Made by a program: the position numbers and the translations under genes. The notes beneath the pieces are model-generated. The model was not told the DNA's origin. It saw only the letters and a program-made list of their open reading frames with translations, and did no database searches. This document shows, in pieces, positions 54,438 through 64,000 of a DNA stretch of 64,000 nucleotides. Each line of letters opens with the position of its first letter. Position 1 is the stretch's first letter. This DNA is from Cycas panzhihuaensis (taxonomy: Eukaryota; Cycadophyta), in the NCBI GenBank assembly GCA_023213395.1, contig CM041465.1, positions 83,273,741 through 83,337,740 on the forward strand, in the 5' to 3' direction.

Positions 54438-57166
54438 CCACTAACTCTTAAAGTCTCCTAGATGCCCTGACAACTCATTATTTTGGCATTTTAGGGTCTA
54501 GGGACCTTCTTTTGGGAGCCTTCCAAGCTCCCCTTTTATTTTTTGCCTTGTTTTGAGCACATTGCGATATTGTTTATGGTACCATGAAGTTTGATGTGGT
54601 GTGAATGTCCACTGTTAGTTCTTGGCCTAGCCATAGCCAGTTTCATATTAATTATGAAACTGACATGTGGCGCTAGGTTGTTTTCCACCCAGGGCAAGTC
54701 TTAATTGCCTGGTAGGTTAGGGTTGGGTTTAAAAACCTAATTTTTAGCTCATTTATCTTCTTCTTCTTCACTCACTTTTGGAAAAAAGAAAGCTTCTCTT
54801 CAGCCACCTCTTGCTGTTCACTCTTGCCTCTTCCTTCCTTGGGGTAAAAACCCTAAGTTGTAGGTCTATAATAGCCTGATTTAGATAAGTCCTCCTCCTA
54901 AGTACTCCATCAAGTCATTGGTACCAAGTTTTCTTGTAGGTTTCATTTCTTTCGGGTGCCATTGCAGGGATCTCTTATCTATCTTTCAAGGGAGACCCTT
55001 CTCTCCTAGACTGTTTCAAACTAGTTTTAGTAGGAATTTTTAGACTTGTATTTGGTCATCTCTTTCTCTTGGCAATAGGGTTTCCTACATATTGTTTTAG
55101 TTTTCTTTTGCAAACCCTGTCATACACTTCTCCTTTAGAAGGTAAATCCTTTTTCCTCTTGGCTTACTCCCTTTACACCTTGAGGTTTATCCTAGGTTCC
55201 TATCAAGGAGGTTAAGAGAAATGATTATAGCAAAGGGAGAAAGGAGTTTGAGGCTAGGGTTCTAACCCTCTAAGCCATCTCCTCTAGGGAAACCCCCTAC
55301 TGTTTTCAACTTTTCTCACTCTATACCTCTCTTGCACACACAAAAACCCTTAAGGGGAGGGATTCTACTAGTTATAGTATTGGTAGATGCTTGCAATACC
55401 TGTAACCAACCCCCATGCACCATTAAAATCTGATTTTTTTGTAGCAGGTCCTTATAGTTCATAAAGTTCTACCTTCACCTTGCAAATCTTGCAAAATTTA
55501 CATATTGCAACTTTTGCAACGTTTGCAGCTTTTGTGTTTTTTCACAACTTTTACTACTTACAAGCCTTGTTGTCTTTCTGTCACTTAAAAGCCTTAACTT
55601 CTTGCTTAATCCATTGGTCTAGAGTGCTTGGATGTATGGAGGTACCTTACTCAGAGGTCTAGTCATTCTGAGGCTATCTTTCTCTCCCTTTCTACCCCCC
55701 TTTTCTCATAGTTATTGGAGCATTCTACATGTATACAAAATAAAGTTTAGATCACATATTATGTTTATTTAAAAGACATTTATATAAGATCACATATTTT
55801 CTTTTAGTAAGCATATATACACATATACAAGCATACATTTGTTCTTATGCATATCTAGCACCTATGGGAAGGGGAAAAATAACTTCTTATGTAGGTCTCG
55901 CCTTATGGAGTAAGCGAAGATCATAGTGGAAGGTACGTACACCCTTTTTATTTTCACTACTTTGCTTTGAACTTTCTTTGTGAGAAACTCTTTTTTCCTT
56001 CTGGTTTCTTTCCATACTAGTTCTTGAGGAAGGTAAGGAAGCCCCGCTAGTATTTCTCCTACAACACCAACCGTGGTAAGGAGTGTTAGGTGGGTGAAAG
56101 AGGATCGTGAGGAAAGAGAAGGGTTTGCTGCAGTAGCCATCCTGGTTCCATGTGCACCTCCTCCTACTCTATCTTCTTACTCACCCTTCTCCCCCTTTCC
56201 CTAAAGAAGAAAAAAGGGAAAAGGAAAGGCTATGCATACTTTGTTGCTTATGGATTACTTGATTTTCTCATTAGGAAAAGAAACAACCATTTTGCATGTG
56301 AAGGCATTAACGCTACTAGTGGAGCAATTTCCTATCTTTGTTGCATTCTCATTCCCTTTTTCTTGCATGACTCTCACACCTATTAGGGTAAACATACAAA
56401 GGGTTGTGAGCTCCTCTATCACTAACTTTTTTCTTCCCCATGCACTACTAGGGTAGCTTGCACTAGTTGTTGCATTCTCTTCATATGATTCCCTACTTTC
56501 TTAGTTCATTTGCATTTATTAACATTTGTAAAAGAAGAGAGAGAGAGGAAAGAATCAAAAGAGATCGTTATTGTTATTTTCCTTCTCCTTTTAATCTGTG
56601 ATGAATCGAAACTAACAACACTTCATAACAACACTCTATTCATCATAAAACAAAATAAAAGATATCCTACATAATGCCCCACATACCTAGCTATCCGGAT
56701 AGGGCATTGGTACCTTAGGAGCTTCCTCCTTAAGGTGCTCCCTTTTGGTAAGGCATCATCTTGCCCTACCTCCATTTAGGAGTTGGTCTTTTTCCACCTA
56801 ACTTCCTCTTTGCACCTTCATTATCTACCATTCCTTTCTTGTCTGTAGGTACCCCTTTCTCCATTAGGGTCTACCTCCTCCTTTCGCTCTTCCTGGGAAA
56901 GGTGCCTTTCATCTCAACTCTCCTTCCTCAACCATTCAGGATAGGAGGGTCCCTTTAAGGCTACTTGGTAAATCAAGGGAGCCCTTTACCCATCTCAAAT
57001 CTGAGAAGGTGATCACCGTAAGGGAAGATTTATACACCATTTATGGGTCCTCAAACCTACATTTTGATGCACATACGCCCTTTTATATGTAATCCTTTCT
57101 TTTGCTTCCAAGGATCCTTTAGCCCTGTAATTGCCAAACGTATAGGCTTGATCCTCTTACATCTAG
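54438..57166 (+). repeat. Family C LTR, second part (right of copia insertion)
   Basis: It continues 44065-44474. The reunited LTR is about 3.13 kb. 54438-55700 matches 62705-64000, including the TTGCAACTTTTGCAAC run near 55508. Landmarks of the A LTR recur in order (GAGGCTAT near 55670, AGGATAGGAGGG near 56940, AAACGTA near 57137). I place the end near 57166 by alignment with the A LTR end; this is approximate. Confidence 0.75.
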
Positions 57167-57196
57167 TGACCTCCAGAGGTATGCTTCTACCCTCTA
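57167..57196 (+). other. Family C PBS remnant joined to integrase
   Basis: TGACCTCC lies where A has the PBS start TGGCGACC. Within 30 bases the sequence becomes integrase C-terminus, so the whole gag-to-integrase-core region is missing. Confidence 0.5.
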
Positions 57197-57385
57197 AATC
57201 CTGGGGACCATGTCCTCAAGCTTGAGTATCTCCATGATTATTTATCTAAGTTTAGGCCTAAATGTGTTGGCCCTTTCATCATTCTCGAGAGCCTTGATAA
57301 TGATGCTTATAGGATAGCGACTTTGGAGGGCCTTGAATTCGAAGAAGTTGTGAATGGTAAATTTCTAAAGAATTTCTATGTATGA
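57197..57385 (+). pseudogene. Integrase C-terminal fragment, family C
   Basis: An open 62-codon stretch to TGA at 57383-57385 reads NPGDHVLKLEYLHDYLSKF and ends GKFLKNFYV. It aligns residue by residue with the end of A integrase (CPGDHVLKLEYLYDHLAKF...GKFLKKFYA). It contains no catalytic residues. This short stretch is free of stops although the rest of C is heavily decayed. Confidence 0.85.
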
Positions 57386-57424
57386 CCCTTTCTACTCTTG
57401 ATCAGACCTCTCTCACTTTTAAAT

Positions 57425-57495
57425 GAGCCTAAACTACCACTTTAAGCATATCATTGCTTCTCCTAGTCACAGGTGTGATAATTGTTTAGAGTGGT
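57425..57495. repeat. Post-integrase hairpin, family C (single copy)
   Basis: GAGCCTAAACTACCACTTTA is followed by a looser inverted repeat around GTCACAGGTG. It begins 40 bases after the integrase stop, close to the 33-base spacing in A. Confidence 0.75.
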
Positions 57496-58439
57496 TCTTT
57501 ATCCTTTAGACATTGTCATTGATATTGCATGTCTTATTTCCGTCCCGAGGGAGATCTTCTTTCTTTTCCTAGTTGGGTAAGCAAACCCCCTTCACTTTCG
57601 AGTATGGAGTCACTTCCTAACCAAGGAGCTTTTGCTTGTGTATCTATATCCCTAGTCCTTTCCTCCTTTGCATGCCCATCAGGCTCCTTCTAAGGAACAT
57701 ACGTAGCACCCTCCCCTCCTAGTCTCATATGTATCTATCATCGATATACATGGTGATTGTGTGTGCCTAGTACGAGTGTGGTATCATATGAAAGGAAGTA
57801 TGAGTGTCAGTTGCATACAAGTTAGTAAAAACCATACATAGAAATCATTTAAAACTATCTAAATGCATAGCCTCTTGTTCCCCCATGCACCTATATCCAC
57901 ATGCATATGCTCATTTCTCTATGCACTATGCAAATAAACAAGTTACATAACAAACAAAGCAATAGCATCATAGACTCATAATAACATCATCATCATGCAT
58001 CAAAATGGGGTACTAATTGGCCCCCATCTATATATGTACAAAGTCATATGATATAATAGAATCATATGGTATATCATCTGAGTGATATACCCTAGGAAGT
58101 TGGAATCCTTGTAGGGAGGAGTACAATCATATGTCTATATGTGGTGAGAACTTCCTATAGGTTTAAAGCTTTCCTATCAAAATACATAGTATACATATCT
58201 TCTATATGCTATGTCCTTAAGGGGTATCATCCCCTCATCTACCTAACCCCTCGTCGGGGGACCACATCTCTCTTAGGCTCTTCTGGCATCTCTGAGAGGT
58301 CCTCGCCTCACTTTCCTTGTCCCTAGGCCTCCTCTGGGTCATCATGGCCATATGCATCCTGCTACACGATGACCTGGCTGCTATCTAGTTGACTAGCTTC
58401 TTACTAGTCCTAGAGATGGTCCCTCTCGATTAGAATGTG
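57496..58439. other. Spacer between hairpin and antisense gene, family C
   Basis: It aligns with A 34573-35324: TCAAAATGGGGTACTA near 58001 matches TCAAAATGGGGTTCCA near 34944, and GGGGACCACATC appears in both. No conserved frame is visible. Confidence 0.6.
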
Positions 58440-60818
58440 GTATGTCTTGGCTGCGAGGTAGTCCTGCTCTCTCTCTGCCAGTGGAGTATCTACGCAAGCA
58501 TAGTAACCTGGACCTAACTTTTAGTGTTGCTACTTGCTCCTCCTACTTGGGCCTCTAATCCTCATATCTGACCCTACAGAGTGTCCCTCTCTACCACCAA
58601 TTGGTCCCTCTCTGCTTATCTACCATCCTAGATGCCCTGTAGCTCTATGACCCTCACTTAGAGCTCTTAGGACTCTACCACCCATATGTCCCTAGCTTGG
58701 ATCAAAGGGACGAATGTCACTGTATATGGCCTCACTGATCAGGGCTCCTTACTCGCTAGGATGGGAGGTTGTCCCTCCATGTAGACCTAGGGGAATAACT
58801 CTCTAACTTCTACTTCCAACAGCCTCACCATATCAACCCCCTCTACCAAACCATGCATCATATATCAGTCTAGAGCATATGTTTAAAAGCATCAATAAAT
58901 AAATATAATCATTTAAGGAAGTAGCAAATGGTCAAATAGAAGCTGGAGTCAAGGTAGAGCCTCATCTCCTGGGATGACTGGCTCTTTCGCTACCACCTCT
59001 ACCTCCTTGACCCCTAGCACTACATCCTTGCCTGCCTCCTAAGCTGCCAAGATGTATCCTCCCTTTAGTCCCTTCTCTCCTGGGACCCCCCAATCTATTA
59101 CAGCTACCACTACCTTTTCCACCGCCACCATGGCGACAATATCTACTAGGAATCTACCTATAGCCCCATCCTCACCTACTGGTCCTGGTGGTAGTCTCTC
59201 TCTTCCTACTGGTACCGATGGACCTATCTCATCTTCTAAATCCCTAGATAGCCCTGCTCCATCTCCACCATCACTACCATCATCATCTTTACCCTTATAA
59301 GACTCATCTCCCAACTCTCCTCCCTCATCGTTGTTCTCCTAGTGGATTGCTTGATATGGATTTAATGTGTAGTTCATCAGAGTTAGGAGATTTAGTGATG
59401 TCATTACCACAAATCGTCTCACGTGGACCTGGTCCTCAGTCCCCCTAAATCCAGTCGGCCACCTGTGTACCATAAGGGCCCTGGTTGAGACAGGATGAGG
59501 CCCTCCTAGTGGTGTAACTGCTCCAAAATGATCGAAGAACTAGCACTGGAGTAATGTGCAATAAGAAAATCCCCTTCTCCCTGATGCTCGTATCTAGTCC
59601 AACTGAGCAATTATGTTGGCTTCTATCACTGTAGCCTAATCGAACCTCTCCCTAACCTCACACCTCTTAATGGTCACCATTCATCCTCCAGGAACATCTT
59701 TGTAATTTTGTTTCCAGGATATCTAGAATAGAATAGCTAGAATGATGAGTTTCCTCACATAAGGAACTCTGGATAATACCATTACTTATACAGACACTCC
59801 TCACCAATCCCATCAGCTTCATCTTATGAAAAATCTTATTGCCTCCCTATGGATAGTGTGTGTGTTGGGTAAAGTACCTAGAGAAGGTAATGCCCCTCCA
59901 ACTGATACTCCCAGGATCCTCATGATATCCCCTGGCATAATGGTGACATCTTCCACCTATGGGAGATGGAACACATGCCTTTGTCTGTCCTGATGGGACA
60001 CTATATCTACTAGGAGACACTGGTCTTATGTATATTGCAGGGTCCCAATCACCTTTAGGAGCCTACAGTGTCACAGAGTCATCCTCTCCTACCTCAATAT
60101 CATCTCTATAAATATCATCGTGGCCATCCAATGTTCTCATAATTGTCAACCATGAGAACAACCTGTAAACACTAAACAACTAGTCAAAAACCATCTACTC
60201 ACTCCTGCCATATGTTGTCCCTCCCTTTGGATGACTGGATCTCTCTCAAATGGAGTAAATCTATCCATCCAAGTCATCCTTTTTATTTTTCTCCTATTAG
60301 ATCTCTACCCCATATCAATATCTATGGTACTACAGACATTGATGTAAGCCTCGATGAGAAATTCCTATTTTCGTGGTAGCCCTACCGTAAACTTCATAGC
60401 ACCATGACTATTACCATGGGTACCCTTCCTAAAAATAGGGGGATGGCCCTAAAAACTAAAAAAGGCTGTCTGAGTTGGCCTAGCTTGGCCCACTGGGACT
60501 AGGGCTACCTCATACCCTAGTCCTCCCCTTCCTTGGGCCTTAATTGAGCTCTAGAGGGTCCCTATTTCCCTTATAAGGCCAAAAAATTATTAAAAGAAGT
60601 CATTAAATGTAATCAACAAAATGAAAAGGCTAAGGTACAATCCACTCACTAGATCAAGTCTGATAGCCACCATCTCATTACTATGGTCTTAATGGCTATC
60701 CTCTTGCCCTTATCTAACAGCTAGATCTCCCGATAGGTGCTTCTAAAAAGCAATGTAGTCTTACTACTCATAGGAGAGGGCTCTATATCTCTCATGGGGC
60801 CTGTGAAAATGAATTATG
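58440..60818 (-). pseudogene. Antisense PMD-like gene, family C homologue
   Basis: Exon 1 about 60818-60650, exon 2 60162 to about 58970, exon 3 about 58840-58440. Exon 2 starts VVLMVDNYENIG and has IVSHQDRQRHVFHLP and MPGDIMRILGVSVGG, then RVPYVRKLIILAIL, then a continuous frame through NIIAQLD to GTEDQVHVRRFVVMTSLNLL and an acidic Gly-rich tail (DDDGSDGGDGAG). Exon 3 keeps VRELFP-VYMEGQPPI. Stops are many, mostly TGA, as expected from decay of CGA. Its frame spans two points where A lost single bases, showing the reading frame is ancestral. The first Met of A exon 1 is lost; an ATG exists at 60151-60153 in exon 2. Function is unknown. Confidence 0.7.
60163..60649 (-). other. Inferred intron 1 of the antisense gene, family C (487 bp)
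   Basis: Donor CTA|GTGAGT and acceptor TTTACAG|GTT align with those of family A at 37534 and 37052. The palindrome position is retained only as a degraded GTAAACTTCATAG...GGTACC stretch near 60385-60425. Confidence 0.6.
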
Positions 60819-61393
60819 TTTTCACCCTTTTGCTACTTTTATTCTTGAAGCCCCCCCATACCATCTCTATTCTCCTTACCATGATAGCCCTCAAGATTGC
60901 CTCTTCGTCTTTATTTCCTTTGTCTTCAAGGTCTGATCCTTTTCTTACTCCCATAGCCTCCTTTTCACCCCTTTTTAGTGTATTTATGATAAGCCCTTAT
61001 AGCTTTCTAAAGGCCCCTTCTATCTCATTTTTCACACAGCTTCGAAATATGGCTATGTTTATACTCTTTTGGCTTGTTTCGCCATCTTGGATCTATTTTT
61101 TCCATCTGTTTAAGCCTTTGAGGCTCCCAAGGAAAGCTCCTCCTCCATTTTAGGCCTCCATAGGTGATTCCCTAGGGTCCTGAAAGAGAATATTCACTAA
61201 CCTTTTCTTTCTCTTTCATTGAGTAAGCCTCCCTTGAGCCTGATAGCCTACCTCTTGGGCTCTCCTATCCTCTTATGACCAATATTTATAACTTTTCTGA
61301 GTTGTTGTAGCCCCATTGCTACCCTTCTTGCATCCTGACACTACTGTCACTGTCTCTTTTGTGAATTGACTTAAACTCTACTTTTTTTCTTCC
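60819..61393. promoter_or_regulatory. Divergent interval between antisense gene and second RNase H, family C
   Basis: It aligns with A 37703-38256 (TTTATGATAAGCCCTTATAG against TTTATGACGCCCCATTATTT). A TATA-like GAATAAAAG lies on the minus strand near 60830. The frame 60737-61153 is not shared with A and is not called a gene. Confidence 0.35.
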
Positions 61394-61781
61394 ATGGTAT
61401 TTATCATCTTTACTAACGGAGGAAGTTGTGGTAACCCCATACCTTCTACAACTATGTGGATCCTTTGTGACCCCTTTAGAAATTACTACATGTGTTTTAG
61501 GATCTTCTTACCAGAGGCTATTAATAACGAGGTTGAATACACAACTATTATCAAATCCCTTACTAATGTACTTCATTTCCACCATGGCCCTACCATCCTC
61601 TATTGTGACTCTTAGATTGTCGTGTTGCAACTAACCTAGGTCTATCAAGTGTATTGCCTATGATTAAAAGCCCTTGCTTTGACTGCCTAGTCCTTATTCT
61701 CTTTTCTCCTCCATGTATGTTCAACACATTCCCTAAAGTCTGAATGCTGAGGTAGATGGCCTTATTCATCACATCCTCTAG
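61394..61781 (+). pseudogene. Second, archaeal-type RNase H, family C
   Basis: MVFIIFTNGGSCGNP matches the start of the A domain but the first catalytic Asp is Asn. NNEVEYTTIIKSL keeps the Glu that A has lost. ILYCDS keeps the second Asp, and LNAEVDGLIHHIL the last. Stops at 61613-61615 and further on break it; the TAG at 61779-61781 ends it. A and C have thus lost different catalytic residues, which implies the common ancestor had a complete set. Confidence 0.8.
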
Positions 61782-62309
61782 CGTCATCTCACTCTCATAG
61801 ACGATCCTCCCTAGGTAGCCTAATGGGTTGCCTAGCCACTCAGCCTCCAAGATTGTCCTCCCTTTTTGTTGTGATACCTTTGTACCTCCAAAAGTAAGGC
61901 ACTAATGATGTTAAACTATGGTGACCACTAGGTTTGATTCTTTACTCTGTTCTTCGTACCATCCGTGGCACAATGTTCTTGCACATTGACTCTCTATATG
62001 CATATATCTTTTCCTCACATCTATTTTCTGATTATGCTTGTGGCCTTGCATAGCACTTATTTTGCATATGGACGATGGGGGCAACCTTCCATCCCTCTCA
62101 TCCTTTCATACTAGACTCTTGAGCAAAGTATGGGCAGACCCCATGCTACTATATTCTCTTTCCTTATCCAAGAGATATGCCATGACACTTAGCACTCCCT
62201 TGGGATGATGACACTTTTGTATTAGTAGACAATATTGATTCTTTTGTGTTGACAACATTCACTATCACTAGATGCTCCTGAGTGACGAGGCTCTACTGCC
62301 AAGGGGCAA
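61782..62309 (+). other. Family C 3' untranslated region and PPT
   Basis: It aligns with 43777-44064 at its end and with A 38680-39038. CCAAGGGGCAA before 62310 is the polypurine tract. No gene is seen. Confidence 0.7.
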
Positions 62310-64000
62310 TATTTCCTAGCTACTAGGAATGGACATGGATAGTTCCTCTTAGGTAGGCATAGGTATATATCTCTACTTCTTCTTCTTATCTATTTTAGGA
62401 TTTGATGAGATTCTTGATAGTTATATTTTGTATGATATTATTACATACATAGTTCTGATGCATAGTTTACCTGCCTATTTTCTGCCTATGACTGTGGTCC
62501 AGCTTATGACAACTTAGGACCATGTTCCTATGGCACCACACAGCCCCTCATAACACCTTCTAGGCACTCTCGGGTACTCATGGGCCCCTGTAGCCCATCT
62601 TTTGCTTATGATTAGTATTATATATAATTTCTAACACATCATTCTGGCTTGATTACTTATGTATATTTTACACCCCTTGTTGGGGCCTCTTATGCACCCT
62701 TTTGCCCATTTGGGAGGCCCCACCATTGCTCAAAGGTCCCTTAACACCATCACCAGTCTAACATACCTTACTTTTACACCTTGGGACTTTTCTTTTAGGG
62801 GTCCTTTAGGCTGTCTTTTTATTTTTCCTTATATTTAGTTTGCACCACGATAATATTCGCGATACCATAAAGTTTACCACCGGATGACTATCTATTGATT
62901 TCCACAGCCTAGCAATGGTCAGTTTTGCATTTATTATAAAATTGACATGTGGCAGACTATTGTTTCTTGCCTAAAGAGAGCCCTAGTTTGGGCATAAAAA
63001 CCTAAATCTAAATTCATTTTACCTCTCTTAGCTGAAAGGAAAAAAATTCCTACCACCTATATTTTCTGATCTTTCTTCCTATTTTCTTCTTCTGAAAGGG
63101 CAAAACCCTAAACCATAGGTCTAACCAAACCTCCTTCATCAAATTCTTCCTCCTTTGTGCTTACTCCAATAATGATAATAAGATTCTAAGGCTTTGAGTC
63201 TCCTTCTCACCTCCAAAGAGGCCCTTCTTCACCCAAAAAGTGGGATTCTCGTCTCTCCTTGTTTTCTCATGAGGTAACATTCATTTTGCTTTACTTTTAT
63301 GGCTAGAAATAGGTTTATTTCTACTGTTCTTCTCCTCTAGGAAGTGTGTTTATTCAACAACACCATTTGTTATAGGTTTTAGCATATATTTCGCTCTTTT
63401 TGGTGGCCAAAGGAAAGCAAACCCTTCTTTTTCCATTGGTTGTACCTCTAAGTCCCTTGGGCACTCTTTGGTTACAGTTAGGCAAATTGCAAAATACCTT
63501 AGGGAAGGAGAAGAGGTGTTCATGGCTAGAGTTCTGACTCCTAAGGCCATATCCTCCAGGGAAGCCCCATACTTCTCTTAGTTTCCTACATCGTATCGGT
63601 CCTACAAGTTAAGAAATCCCCTTGGTTGAGGGTCTTTTTATTGATTGTAGCATTTGCAGCCCTTGCAATCAGCACACATACATACTATTCAACAGTAAAC
63701 TCCATCACATACCTTACTCTTCATGTTATTTACATTCTTCTTACATATTTTACAAAAGTTCTAGCATTACAACTTTTGCAACATTTGTGGTTTTTACAAC
63801 TTTTGCAACTTCTCGTATCATTTAGTACTTCTTGTAAGTTGTTTATTTTTATTGCTTGAAGCTTTCAATTCCCACTTAACCTGCTCTTACAGTACCTGAG
63901 TACATAGGAGATGGTCTATTTGAGGAGCTAGCCATTTCAACGCTACCATTTTCTCACCTTTAAACCCCCTTTATTTCCCCTAGAAATTCTTGGAAATATT
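62310..64000 (+). repeat. Family C 3' LTR, cut by the window end
   Basis: It begins TATTTCCTAGC (TG changed to TA) and matches 44065-44474 followed by 54438-55700. About half the LTR is inside the window. Short frames near its end (63622-63859) lie in the TTGCAACTTTTGCAAC repeat and are not genes. Confidence 0.85.

Noticed and set aside
60737-61153. 138-codon Leu/Phe-rich frame in family C
   Set aside because: The aligned region of family A does not keep it; composition reflects T-rich sequence.

Overview
This window is nuclear DNA of a vascular plant, from gene-poor, repeat-dense intergenic sequence. I see no host gene, tRNA, rRNA or CRISPR array. Almost every base can be assigned to nested, decayed LTR retrotransposons. 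The plant assignment rests on Ty3/gypsy elements of Tat type (Tat-like PBS, a second archaeal-type RNase H far downstream of pol), an antisense gene resembling the plant mobile domain (PMD), Ty1/copia elements primed by initiator tRNA-Met, and CpG-depleted sequence. I cannot name the species.

Layout. Family A (Tat-type, LTR about 2.59 kb) fills 1-41625 as a tandem array with a ~10.03 kb period. Truncated pol copies end at 3525 and 23647. Each is followed by the same junction to a fragment of a short non-autonomous LTR element (family L) and then by a 5'-truncated A LTR. The third copy, 25055-41625, runs LTR-gag-protease-RT-RNase H-integrase-hairpin-antisense gene-second RNase H-PPT-LTR. Family B (9519-19598, target-site duplication ACGTT) is a younger, internally deleted relative inserted in gag of the middle copy. 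From 41626 to 43776 lies part of a minus-strand copia element. From 43777 to the window end lies family C, an older Tat relative. Its first LTR is split by a plus-strand copia element (44475-54437), which in turn carries a complete family L element (50557-53236). C has lost everything from its PBS to the integrase C-terminus but keeps the hairpin, the antisense gene, the second RNase H and a second LTR.

How the parts relate. Sense genes in A, B and C would supply capsid, protease, RT, RNase H and integrase, but all copies carry stops, frameshifts or altered catalytic residues. The most interesting module lies between integrase and the 3' LTR: (i) a hairpin just after the integrase stop, kept in A and C and amplified to five copies in B; (ii) an antisense gene with a PMD-like region, an acidic/GPSG tail and a coiled coil, with intron 1 kept at the same place and nearly the same length (483 and 487 bp) in A and C; (iii) a divergent promoter-like interval; (iv) the second RNase H. 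The antisense intron shares a perfect palindrome core with the LTRs. Insertion order inferred from nesting: C first, then the minus-strand copia and the A array, then B; separately C, then the plus-strand copia, then L.
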